Positions 17,566-25,588 of a DNA stretch of 52,445 nucleotides are shown here, in pieces. This stretch comes from an uncultured Actinomyces sp. (lineage in GTDB: Bacteria > Actinomycetota > Actinomycetes > Actinomycetales > Actinomycetaceae): contig CALHZX010000084.1 of assembly GCA_938040725.1 (NCBI GenBank), forward strand, positions 1 to 52,445, in the 5' to 3' direction. Both the position numbers and the translations under genes were made by a program. The notes under the pieces were generated by a model. That model was not told the DNA's origin. It did no database searches and was given only the letters and a program-made list of their open reading frames with translations. Every line of letters begins with the position of its first letter. The first letter of the stretch is position 1.

Positions 17566-18642
17566 TCACGGGGCGCGCATAATGACGTCGCGCACCAGTG
17601 CGTCGAGGTCAGCGTCTGCCTGCAGGAAGCCGCGCAGGGTCCGCACGGTGGCGCCGAAGGTATCGAACTCCTCCGGGGTCATGCCGTCGGGCTCGTAGGC
17701 GCGGACGAACTCGGGGATCGAGAGTAGGGTCTTCATGATGTCCTCGCGCACGGGGATGTCCATGCGCTCTTCCATCTTGTAGTCCGAGTCGTTGATGAGC
17801 TTGGCCCAATTGAATGGCGGGGAGACGACCACGTCGCCACCGACGAACTCGGACCAGTGCATGACGTTACGGAACGCGGCGGAGAGCATGCGGGCGCGCA
17901 GACCTCGCTTCTGGAATTCCTGGTAGGCGCGCTTGAAGGCGGCAATGCCGCACCACTCAAGGTGACCCGGATCGATGAACAGGCGATCGCGCTTGGCGAC
18001 CTCCTTGATCCAGTCGTCAAGGCGGCCCACCATGAGGGTGACAACCGGACCCATCTGGGAGGTGTCCTTGCCCTCGGCCTCGCGGCGCTTGAGGCCGCGC
18101 TCGATGGCTTCGCCCGTGACGATGGCCTGGGCGACGGAGAAGGATACTGTCACGTTGACGGAGACGCCGCGGTAGGTGGCCTCTTCAATGGCCTCGACAC
18201 CCACCGAGGTGGCGGGGATCTTCACGATGATGTTCTTAGCGAGGTTGTGGAATTCCTCGGCCTGGTCGGCCAGGGCCTGGGCGGAGCGAGCCAGGCGCGG
18301 GTCCGTCTGCATGGACAGGCGGCCGTTGCGGCCGTTCTCGGCCTCGAAAATGGGCTCAAGGAGCTTGGCGGCCTCGAGGGACAGCTCGCGCACGACCTGC
18401 CAGCCGATCTCAGACTCGGTAGCCTCGGGCATTTCCTTGGCGAGCTCGGCGATGCGGGGCAGCCACACGTCACGACGCTGGTTGATACAGGTGTAGGCAA
18501 TGGTTGGGTTGCAGGTGGCACCGACGCCACCGAAGGAAATGGACTGTGCTAGCTCGCTCGGGTCCGAGGAATCGTTCCACAGGGCGGTGGGCGTGTTGCG
18601 CGCGGCATCCAGAAGGGGGCCGGGGGTGTACTCGATGGACAT
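17566..18642 (-). CDS. Transaldolase-family protein in the inositol locus
   Basis: A 358-residue class I aldolase/transaldolase. The Schiff-base Lys141 is in NIIVKIPAT, followed by the family stretch GVSVNVTVSFSVAQA. It lies between the GntR regulator and iolG and is controlled by the same operator motif, so it belongs to inositol use. No class II IolJ aldolase and no DUF2090 extension on IolC are present in the window. This protein may therefore cleave 2-deoxy-5-keto-gluconate 6-phosphate; a role feeding the pentose phosphate pathway is the alternative. ATG 18642 is chosen because AAAGGAG lies upstream (11 bases) and homologous sequence begins there. Confidence 0.8.
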   Translation of the reverse strand: MSIEYTPGPLLDAARNTPTALWNDSSDPSELAQSISFGGVGATCNPTIAYTCINQRRDVWLPRIAELAKEMPEATESEIGWQVVRELSLEAAKLLEPIFEAENGRNGRLSMQTDPRLARSAQALADQAEEFHNLAKNIIVKIPATSVGVEAIEEATYRGVSVNVTVSFSVAQAIVTGEAIERGLKRREAEGKDTSQMGPVVTLMVGRLDDWIKEVAKRDRLFIDPGHLEWCGIAAFKRAYQEFQKRGLRARMLSAAFRNVMHWSEFVGGDVVVSPPFNWAKLINDSDYKMEERMDIPVREDIMKTLLSIPEFVRAYEPDGMTPEEFDTFGATVRTLRGFLQADADLDALVRDVIMRAP

Positions 18643-18692
18643 AGCGGGAAGCACTCCTTTGTGATCGCTCTCGACTTTCTTTGTCGAAAACA

Positions 18693-18737
18693 AGTCTACG
18701 GCGAGCGCTTGTGCCTGTCAACAATTTGTTAGGACAA
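18693..18737 (-). promoter_or_regulatory. Promoter and operator of the transaldolase-like/iolG operon
   Basis: On the minus strand TTGACA (18716-18721) and TAGACT (18693-18698) are separated by exactly 17 bases, the best promoter in the window. TTGTTAGGACAA (18726-18737) lies four bases upstream of the -35 box. A looser copy, TTGTCGAAAACAA, lies at 18681-18693 around the start of transcription. Confidence 0.7.
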
Positions 18738-18752
18738 AATGTCAATGCTTAA

Positions 18753-19520
18753 TCACTGGGCAAAAAGGCTTGCCTCGAATGAATATCTGGATGCGCGATA
18801 GATGTGATTGCCGCATTCCACGATGCGACCTGAAGGGTCGTATGTTGTGCGCTGGCTCGTCAGTAAAGCTGCGCCGCGGTGTTCAGACAGGAGCTTCGCT
18901 TCCTTCGTTGTCGCGCTGCGTGCGCCGATTATTTGACGTGCTGAGGCTAAGGTGACTCCGCGCTCGCGCATGAGGTCGTAGAGAGAGGCGGACTCGAGTT
19001 CTTGCATTGTGGGAGCGATGTCGGCCGGGATGAGGTTTGTGAGGACTGCGATTGGCTCGTTGTCGGCAAAGCGGGTGCGCTCAATGTGGACGACAAGGGT
19101 ACCCTCGGTGATCTTAAGGGTGTCGGCTTCCTGGGCGGTGGCTGGTCGTGCCTCGTAGTGCTGGATGGTCGTGTGCACCTTGTGGCCGGCGTTGACCAGG
19201 TCGCGCATGAGTGAGGTGAGCTCCATGGGGCGATGGACGTGGCGTGGTGAAACGATCGTGCCGACGCCGCGGCGGCGCGTCAGGAGGCCGCGGTCAACGA
19301 GGCGCTGGAGTGCCTGTCGTGCCGTGGGGCGGGAGACGTGCAGTCTTGCCGCCATCGACAGCTCGTCCTCCAGGCGTGTGTCCGCGGGTAATGCTCCAGA
19401 GTTAATGAGTTGTGCGATGGGCTCCGAGATCTGGAAGTACAGGGGCACGGGAGAAGAGCGGTCCAGGGTAATGTCCGGAACGTAGGGGGTGTTTTCCGGA
19501 GTGGGCGATGCTTTGGACAT
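18753..19520 (-). CDS. GntR-family regulator, HutC type (UTRA domain)
   Basis: A 255-residue regulator. Residues about 23-90 are a GntR winged helix (PLYFQISEPIAQLI, then SRPTARQALQRLVDRGLLTRRRGVGT); residues 95-250 are a UTRA ligand-binding domain. UTRA domains bind sugar phosphates or similar small molecules, so an inositol intermediate is a likely effector. The gene sits in the middle of the iol locus, divergent from iolC. The recurring TTGT-N4-ACAA motif is its probable operator. It is the likely repressor of the whole region. Confidence 0.85.
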   Translation of the reverse strand: MSKASPTPENTPYVPDITLDRSSPVPLYFQISEPIAQLINSGALPADTRLEDELSMAARLHVSRPTARQALQRLVDRGLLTRRRGVGTIVSPRHVHRPMELTSLMRDLVNAGHKVHTTIQHYEARPATAQEADTLKITEGTLVVHIERTRFADNEPIAVLTNLIPADIAPTMQELESASLYDLMRERGVTLASARQIIGARSATTKEAKLLSEHRGAALLTSQRTTYDPSGRIVECGNHIYRASRYSFEASLFAQ

Positions 19521-19547
19521 GTCAAACCTTCATGTGCTGCGCGGCGT

Positions 19548-19564
19548 CGTATTAATTTAATACG
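19548..19564. promoter_or_regulatory. 17-bp AT-rich palindrome upstream of the GntR gene
   Basis: CGTATTAATTTAATACG has 8-bp perfect arms about one central base, 28 bases before the GntR start codon. The sequence differs from the TTGT-N4-ACAA motif. It may be an autoregulatory or second regulator's site and also provides an AT-rich -10 region for the GntR gene. Confidence 0.45.
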
Positions 19565-19617
19565 GTTACATGGTATCAGCGTTGTTGTCGGCTAGGGGGT
19601 CGACGTGCTGTTACATA

Positions 19618-19638
19618 TTGTACGGACAAAGATTGACG
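19618..19638 (+). promoter_or_regulatory. Operator TTGT-N4-ACAA and -35 box upstream of iolC
   Basis: TTGTACGGACAA (19618-19629) is followed three bases later by TTGACG (19633-19638), a -35-like hexamer, the same arrangement as at the transaldolase-like promoter. The -10 is unclear; CATCCT (19656-19661) has the right 17-base spacing. Confidence 0.55.
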
Positions 19639-19710
19639 ATTGCTTGTTGATAGTGCATCCTTGGAACATCAGGCTAATGGGCCGCCCCAATGGAGAGGAA
19701 GGGAGTCACC

Positions 19711-20676
19711 ATGCCCCTTGAGCGTCGCTATGTCGACATTCTGACAATGGGTCGTTCCGGCATCGATATCTATCCTCTCCAAGTTGGCGTGCACCTCGAA
19801 GATGTCGAGACCTTCGGAAAGTTCCTCGGCGGCAGTCCAACGAACGTCGCCGTTGCGGCGGCCCGGCTCGGACATCGCGCAGGCGTCATCACCGGAGTGG
19901 GGGACGACCCCTTCGGCCGTTTCGTCACCCGTGAGCTGGAGCGCCTCGGCGTCTCCTCCGACCATGTCGTCACCGTGCGTGACTTCCACACACCCGTCAC
20001 CTTCGCCGAGCTCTTCCCACCCGACTCGTTCCCGCTCTACTTCTATCGTGAGCCGAGTGCTCCCGACCTGGAGCTGAGGGAGGATCAGGTTGATTGGGAT
20101 GCAGTCGAACGTGCCGGAATCTTCTGGTTCACCGTCACCGGGCTGTCGCGCGACTCCTCCTTCGGTCTGCACCTGCGTGCCCTCGACCACCGTGACCGCT
20201 CTCGCGGTGTGACGGTCCTCGACCTCGACTATCGGTCCAATCTGTGGAGCAGCATGGCCCAGGCGCGTTCGCGCGTCGCAGCCGTCCTGTCCCGCGTCGA
20301 CGTCGCCGTCGGCAACCGCGAAGAGTGTGAGATGGCCGTGGGTGTCTCCGATCCCGAGGGGGCAGCCGACGCTCTCCTTGAGCGCGGTGTTCGCCTCGCG
20401 ATCGTGAAGCAGGGACCCAAGGGTACCCTCGCCAAGACCGCAGACGAGCGCGTGTGGGTCGAGGCCCGGGACGTGGACGTCGTCAACGGCCTGGGTGCAG
20501 GCGACGCTTTCGGCGGTGCACTCATCCACGGCCTCGTCGAAGGATGGGACCTCGAACAAACCATCCGTTACGCCTCGGCCGCGGGAGCCTACGTGTGTTC
20601 GCACATCGAATGCTCGACCGCGATGCCCACCCGAGAGCAACTGCGCACCTTCATGGAAACGGGGGTCCTCCCGTAA
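19711..20676 (+). CDS. iolC: 5-dehydro-2-deoxygluconokinase
   Basis: A 321-residue PfkB-family kinase that phosphorylates 2-deoxy-5-keto-gluconate. N-terminal sugar-binding GRSGIDIYPLQ and FGKFLGGSPTNVAVAAARLG, and C-terminal catalytic GLGAGDAFGG with base Asp265, are all present. It ends after the kinase domain and lacks the DUF2090 aldolase-like extension seen in some IolC proteins. ATG 19711 has AGGAAGGGAG upstream; an earlier in-frame ATG at 19690 overlaps that ribosome binding site and is rejected. It leads the iolC-iolB-iolD operon. Confidence 0.9.
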   Translation: MPLERRYVDILTMGRSGIDIYPLQVGVHLEDVETFGKFLGGSPTNVAVAAARLGHRAGVITGVGDDPFGRFVTRELERLGVSSDHVVTVRDFHTPVTFAELFPPDSFPLYFYREPSAPDLELREDQVDWDAVERAGIFWFTVTGLSRDSSFGLHLRALDHRDRSRGVTVLDLDYRSNLWSSMAQARSRVAAVLSRVDVAVGNREECEMAVGVSDPEGAADALLERGVRLAIVKQGPKGTLAKTADERVWVEARDVDVVNGLGAGDAFGGALIHGLVEGWDLEQTIRYASAAGAYVCSHIECSTAMPTREQLRTFMETGVLP

Positions 20677-20751
20677 CCAACCCGACCAGCACCTGCCTCG
20701 TTCCCCTCTTCTCTTTCCGCGGCGCCGACGCCCAACTTTCAGGAGACTACG

Positions 20752-21624
20752 ATGACTCTTCCCGACATTTATGTTCCCGCCGGGTCTTCCGGCCATGGCA
20801 ATTTCACCGTCGATATTGACCCCCAGCGCGCTGGGTGGACTTTCTCCGGTCTGCGTGTTCTTGTCCTCGAGGCCGCAGCCTCCGAGGTCGTCGAAACCGG
20901 CGAGGCTGAACTCCTTGTCCTGCCTCTCGCCGGCGGCGCGACCGTCGAGGTCGACGGGCAGACCTACGAGCTCGAGGGTCGTCGCGGCGTCTTCTCCGGT
21001 GTCACCGACTACCTGTACGTGGGGCGCGGCAAGACCCTGACGATCACCTCCGCCCAGGGCGGCCGCTTCGCCTTCCCCTCCGCTCTCGCCGCTCGCGACA
21101 TCCCCGTCGCCTACTACCCCAAGAGCCAGGTCCGCGTGGATCTGCGCGGCGCCGGCGACTGCTCGCGCCAGGTGAACAACTACTCCCTCGCCGTCGAAGG
21201 CGTCACCACTTCCCACCTGCTGGCGTGTGAGGTCATCACGCCGGGCGGCAACTGGTCCTCCTACCCGGCCCACAAGCACGAGCAGGACTCCGAGGACGAG
21301 CGCGAGCTCGAAGAAGTCTACTACTTCGAGATTGAAGACGGTCCCGAGGGATCCAAGGGCTTTGGTCTGCACCGCACCTACGGCAGCCCCGGCCGCCCCA
21401 TCGACCTGTGCTGCGAGGTTCACGACGGCGATGTCGCCCTCGTGCCCCACGGCTATCACGGCCCCTGCGTTGCCGCTCCCGGCTATGACATGTACTACCT
21501 GAACGTCATGGCCGGCCCGAACGAGGACCTCGTGTGGCTCGCCCCCGACGATCCGGCACACCACTGGATCCGCGCGACCTGGGAACACCAGGAAGTGGAC
21601 CCCCGCCTCCCTATGAACAAGTAA
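20752..21624 (+). CDS. iolB: 5-deoxy-glucuronate isomerase
   Basis: A 290-residue bicupin enzyme that converts 5-deoxy-glucuronate to 2-deoxy-5-keto-gluconate. The metal-binding cluster is YPAHKHEQDSEDERELEEVY (H174, H176 and a nearby Glu). AGGAGA six bases from ATG 20752 sets the start. It lies 75 bases after iolC and 21 bases before iolD, in pathway order with them. Confidence 0.9.
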   Translation: MTLPDIYVPAGSSGHGNFTVDIDPQRAGWTFSGLRVLVLEAAASEVVETGEAELLVLPLAGGATVEVDGQTYELEGRRGVFSGVTDYLYVGRGKTLTITSAQGGRFAFPSALAARDIPVAYYPKSQVRVDLRGAGDCSRQVNNYSLAVEGVTTSHLLACEVITPGGNWSSYPAHKHEQDSEDERELEEVYYFEIEDGPEGSKGFGLHRTYGSPGRPIDLCCEVHDGDVALVPHGYHGPCVAAPGYDMYYLNVMAGPNEDLVWLAPDDPAHHWIRATWEHQEVDPRLPMNK

Positions 21625-21645
21625 GACAGCCCGAAAGGATCACCC

Positions 21646-23553
21646 ATGAGCAACGAAGCCTACAAGGGAACCGTGCGCCTGACGGTCGCGCAGGCGATCA
21701 TTCGCTTCCTGTCCAACCAGTACACCGAGCGCGACGGTGTTGAGCGCCGCCTCATCGCGGGTGCCTTCGGCATCTTCGGCCACGGTAACGTCGCCGGCAT
21801 CGGCCAGGCGCTCCTGCAGAACGAGATCGCCCCGTCTGAGGGTGAGAACCCGATGCCCTACATCATGCCCCGCAACGAGCAGGGCGCGATCCATGCTGCC
21901 GCGGCCTTCGCTAAGACGACGAACCGCCTGCAGACCTGGATGACGACCGCGTCGATCGGCCCCGGCTCGCTCAACATGGTCACGGGTGCAGCCCTGGCGA
22001 CGACCAACCGCCTGCCCGTCCTCATCTTCCCTTCCGACCAGTTCGCGACCCGCATCCCGGACCCGGTCCTTCAGCAGCTCGAGGACCCGACGTCGCTGGA
22101 CGTTACCGTCAATGACGCGTTCCGTCCCGTGTCCCGTTTCTTCGACCGTATCAACCGTCCTGAGCAGCTGATCCCCTCGCTGCTGGCCGGCATGCGCGTG
22201 CTGACCGACCCGGCCGAGACCGGCGCCGTCACGATCGCCCTGCCCCAGGACGTCCAGGCTGAGGCCTACGACTGGCCGGTCGAATTCTTTGCCAAGCGCG
22301 TGTGGCACGCGCGCCGTCCTCCGGCTGAGCGCGCTGCCCTCGAGCGTGCGGTCGCCAAGATCCGCGCCGCCAAGCGTCCCCTTATCATCGCCGGTGGCGG
22401 TGCCATCTACTCCGAGGCCAGCGAGGAACTGCGTGCCTTTGCGACCGCGACCGGCATCCCGGTGGCGGACACGCAGGCCGGTAAAGGCGCCATCAACTGT
22501 GATCACCCGTGCTCTGTCGGCGGCGTTGGTTCGACCGGCGGCGACTCGGGCAACCACCTCGCCGACAAGGCTGACCTGATCATCGGCGTGGGCACGCGCT
22601 ACTCCGACTTTACGACGGCCTCGAAGACGCAGTTCAAGAACCCCGATGTTTCTTTTGTCAACATCAACATCACGCCTTTCGACGCTGCCAAGCAGAGCGC
22701 TGAGATGGTCGTGGCTGACGCTCGTGAGGCGCTTGTCGCGCTGACCAAGGAGCTGGCCGACTACCGCGTCGACGAGGCATACACCGCCGAGATCGCCGCC
22801 GAGCGCGAGGCCTGGGCTGCCAAGGTGCAGCAGTGCTACCACGTGGGCAACGCCCCGCTGCCCGCACAGACCGAGGTCTTCGGCGCGCTCAACGAGCTCA
22901 TGGGCGACGAGGACGTGGTTATCAACGCTGCGGGCTCGATGCCCGGCGATCTGCAGGCTCTGTGGCAGGCGAAGACCCCGGTCCAGTACCACGTCGAGTA
23001 CGCCTTCTCCTGCATGGGCTACGAGGTCCCGGCCGCCATGGGTGTCAAGCTGGCGCGCCCGCAGTCCGAGGTCGTCTCGATCGTCGGTGACGGCACCTAC
23101 CAGATGCTCCCCATGGAGCTGGCCACGGTTGCCCAGGAGGGTATCAAGGTCATCTATGTCCTGCTGCAGAACTACGGCTTCGCGTCCATCGGGGCCCTCT
23201 CCGAGTCGCGCGGCTCCCAGCGCTTCGGTACGAAGTACCGTCAGCGCGCAGGGGGCTCGCACCTTGAGGACAACGAGCGTATCGCCGGCGTCGATATCGC
23301 TGCGAATGCTCGTTCCTGGGGCATTGATGTGATCGAGGCTCACGGCATCGAGGAGTTCAAGGAGGCCTACAAGGCTGCAGCCGCCTCGGATCGTGCAACG
23401 ATGATCCACATCGAGACCGACCTGATGGGCCCCAACCCGCCCGGATCCTCCTGGTGGGACGTGGCCGTTTCGCAGGTCTCCGAGTTGGAGTCCACGCAGC
23501 GCGCCTATGAGGATTACCAGCGCGACCGCAAGCCGCAGCGTCACTACCTGTGA
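21646..23553 (+). CDS. iolD: 3D-trihydroxycyclohexane-1,2-dione acylhydrolase
   Basis: A 635-residue thiamine-diphosphate enzyme that opens the ring to 5-deoxy-glucuronate. It has three domains: an N-terminal pyrimidine-binding domain with the MPRNEQGAIHAA glutamate, a central domain, and the C-terminal PP domain with the TPP/Mg motif GDGTYQMLP (G481-D482-G483) and QNYGFASIG. Length is typical of IolD. GAAAGGA precedes ATG 21646. A strong terminator follows, ending the iolCBD transcript. Confidence 0.92.
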   Translation: MSNEAYKGTVRLTVAQAIIRFLSNQYTERDGVERRLIAGAFGIFGHGNVAGIGQALLQNEIAPSEGENPMPYIMPRNEQGAIHAAAAFAKTTNRLQTWMTTASIGPGSLNMVTGAALATTNRLPVLIFPSDQFATRIPDPVLQQLEDPTSLDVTVNDAFRPVSRFFDRINRPEQLIPSLLAGMRVLTDPAETGAVTIALPQDVQAEAYDWPVEFFAKRVWHARRPPAERAALERAVAKIRAAKRPLIIAGGGAIYSEASEELRAFATATGIPVADTQAGKGAINCDHPCSVGGVGSTGGDSGNHLADKADLIIGVGTRYSDFTTASKTQFKNPDVSFVNINITPFDAAKQSAEMVVADAREALVALTKELADYRVDEAYTAEIAAEREAWAAKVQQCYHVGNAPLPAQTEVFGALNELMGDEDVVINAAGSMPGDLQALWQAKTPVQYHVEYAFSCMGYEVPAAMGVKLARPQSEVVSIVGDGTYQMLPMELATVAQEGIKVIYVLLQNYGFASIGALSESRGSQRFGTKYRQRAGGSHLEDNERIAGVDIAANARSWGIDVIEAHGIEEFKEAYKAAAASDRATMIHIETDLMGPNPPGSSWWDVAVSQVSELESTQRAYEDYQRDRKPQRHYL

Positions 23554-23569
23554 TGATCTGAGCGGGTGA

Positions 23570-23599
23570 GGGCGGCCCCGGAGTTTTCCGGGGCCGCCC
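23570..23599 (+). terminator. Terminator after iolD
   Basis: A 12-bp perfect stem (23570-23581 with 23588-23599), loop AGTTTT, followed by CTTGT. Confidence 0.8.
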
Positions 23600-23776
23600 C
23601 TTGTACTAGAAGTCTGTGCGTGCGTGGGGCTTGTCGTGAAACGCTTCGTGAAACGGTGAGCAATTTGGCGGTGGAAGGTCTTAGTGGGGGAGTGTGTCCA
23701 ATAGACGGGACAAATTTCCCTTGGAAGGTGCTGGTATTGCTGATATCGCGACATGTTTGCCGGGGACATGGTAGCG

Positions 23777-23790
23777 TTTGTCCGAACAAA
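23777..23790. promoter_or_regulatory. Operator TTTGTCCGAACAAA upstream of iolA
   Basis: The best-formed copy of the shared motif, with six-base arms and a CG centre. It lies 43 bases before the iolA start codon. TAGCGT (23772-23777) overlapping its left edge could be a -10 box, so repression by occlusion is possible. Confidence 0.6.
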
Positions 23791-23833
23791 GTTGTTCCGC
23801 CATTCGTGGATGAATGGGAAGAAAGGTAAACCA

Positions 23834-25336
23834 ATGACAATCAACCTGTGGGTCAATGGCCAAGAGTATGCCGCCCACTGCGACAAGACCATTGACGTTG
23901 AGAACCCCGCTACCGGCAAGGTCGTCGATCAGCTGGCTCTAGCCGACAAGCATTGCCTTGACCAGGTCGTCGAGATTGCTCGTCAGGCGCAGAAGGAATG
24001 GGCTCGTACTGCCCTGGCGAAGCGTGTGGACATCATGTTCAAGTTCCGCCAGCTCGTCATCGAGCATCAGGATGAGATTGCGGACGCTATCGTGCGTGAG
24101 GGGGGCAAGACGCACGGCGACGCCCTCGGCGAAATTGCCCGCGGCCGTGAGACCGTCGACTTCGCATGCGGTATCAATGCTGCCCTCAAGGGTGAGTTCA
24201 CCGATCAGGCCTCGACCGGCGTCGATGTGCACACCCTGCGTCAGCCCGTTGGTGTCGTCGCGGGTATCTGCCCCTTCAACTTCCCGGCCATGGTCCCCAT
24301 GTGGATGCATCCGGTCGCCCTGGCCACCGGCAATGCCTTCATTCTCAAGGTCGCCTCGACGGTCCCGAGCGCCTCGCTGATCATCGCACGCCTCTACAAG
24401 GAGGCGGGCCTGCCCGACGGTCTGTTCAACGTCATCGCCGGTGACCGCCATCTGGTCACCGACATTCTTACCCACCCCGGCATCGACGCGATCTCCTTCG
24501 TCGGTTCTTCGCCGGTCGCGCACATTGTGCAGGATACGGGCGTGGCCCACGGTAAGCGCGTCCAGGCCCTCGGCGGCGCGAACAACCATGCGATCGTCAT
24601 GCCTGACGCTGACATCGAGTTTGCTGCGCAGCATATTAGTGCCGGTGCCTTCGGTGCGGCTGGTCAGCGCTGCATGGCCCTGCCCGTGATCGTCGCCGTC
24701 GGTGGTGTCGAAGAGAAGCTGGTTCCTGCGATCAAGGCTCGCGCCGAGAAGATCGTTGTTGGTCCTGGCACTGACCCTGCCTCCGAGATGGGGCCGGTCA
24801 TCACCCGCTCCTCTCAGGAGCGCATCACCACGTGGATCGACGAGGCCGAGGCTAAGGGTGCGAACGTCGTCCTTGATGGCCGCGGCTACCGTCCCGAGGG
24901 TGAGGAGTATGCGGATGGCTTCTGGCTGGCCCCCACCATTCTCGACAACGTGGATCGCGATCTGAGCGTTTACTGCGAGGAGGTTTTCGGTCCGGTCCTG
25001 GTCGTCGTGCACGCCGACACCTACGAAGAGGCCATCGAGATTGTTAACTCCTCCGAGTTTGGTAACGGCTCCGCGATCTTCACCTCCGACGGTGACACCG
25101 CCCGCCACTTCGTGGTCGATGTCGAGGCTGGCATGGTTGGCGTCAACGTGCCGATCCCGGTTCCGGTCGCCTACTACTCCTTCGGTGGCTGGAAGGAGTC
25201 GCTGCTGGGTGACACTCATATCCACGGTCCCGAGGGTGTGCGCTTCTACACCAAGGCAAAGGTTGTCACGACCCGCTGGCCCAAGCGTGGCGAGAAGGTG
25301 GGCTACGTTGGCATGAACTTCCCGACGAACGCCTGA
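23834..25336 (+). CDS. iolA: Methylmalonate/malonate-semialdehyde dehydrogenase, CoA-acylating
   Basis: A 500-residue aldehyde dehydrogenase of the MmsA/IolA type that converts malonic semialdehyde to acetyl-CoA, the last step of inositol breakdown. Typical features are GICPFNFPAMVPMWM, SFVGSSPVAHIV and the catalytic Cys280 in AAGQRCMALP, with a C-terminal YYSFGGWKES. Upstream in-frame codons to 23753 lie within the operator and are rejected; AAGG lies before ATG 23834. It has its own operator and terminator, so it is a separate transcription unit from iolCBD. Confidence 0.9.
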   Translation: MTINLWVNGQEYAAHCDKTIDVENPATGKVVDQLALADKHCLDQVVEIARQAQKEWARTALAKRVDIMFKFRQLVIEHQDEIADAIVREGGKTHGDALGEIARGRETVDFACGINAALKGEFTDQASTGVDVHTLRQPVGVVAGICPFNFPAMVPMWMHPVALATGNAFILKVASTVPSASLIIARLYKEAGLPDGLFNVIAGDRHLVTDILTHPGIDAISFVGSSPVAHIVQDTGVAHGKRVQALGGANNHAIVMPDADIEFAAQHISAGAFGAAGQRCMALPVIVAVGGVEEKLVPAIKARAEKIVVGPGTDPASEMGPVITRSSQERITTWIDEAEAKGANVVLDGRGYRPEGEEYADGFWLAPTILDNVDRDLSVYCEEVFGPVLVVVHADTYEEAIEIVNSSEFGNGSAIFTSDGDTARHFVVDVEAGMVGVNVPIPVPVAYYSFGGWKESLLGDTHIHGPEGVRFYTKAKVVTTRWPKRGEKVGYVGMNFPTNA

Positions 25337-25351
25337 GTGTGACAACTCTCT

Positions 25352-25390
25352 GAGTGGAGGGGTGGGTGCAGTGTGCCCACCCCTCCACTC
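25352..25390 (+). terminator. Hairpin after iolA
   Basis: A 15-bp perfect stem (25352-25366 with 25376-25390) and a nine-base loop, 16 bases after the iolA stop. There is no clear T-run. Confidence 0.7.
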
Positions 25391-25588
25391 TATACAGTCA
25401 TAGGTGTGGGCTTGAGTGCCCGGACGACGAGGTGCTCGCTGGGGCCTCGGCCTTGATATCCTCAGGTGGCGATCTCGGTCTGCTTTCTATCTGCCGGAGA
25501 GCGGTGCGTACACGGGCGCGGCATTATGCTATGGATGCTGTCTCGTTCATCCGGATCGCTCCGACGAGGAAGTGCAGAGGAGAACCAT

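Noticed and set aside
19669..25345. Long minus-strand open frames opposite iolC, iolB, iolD and iolA
   Set aside because: They run antisense to well-supported enzymes with all key motifs, and their own translations match no family.
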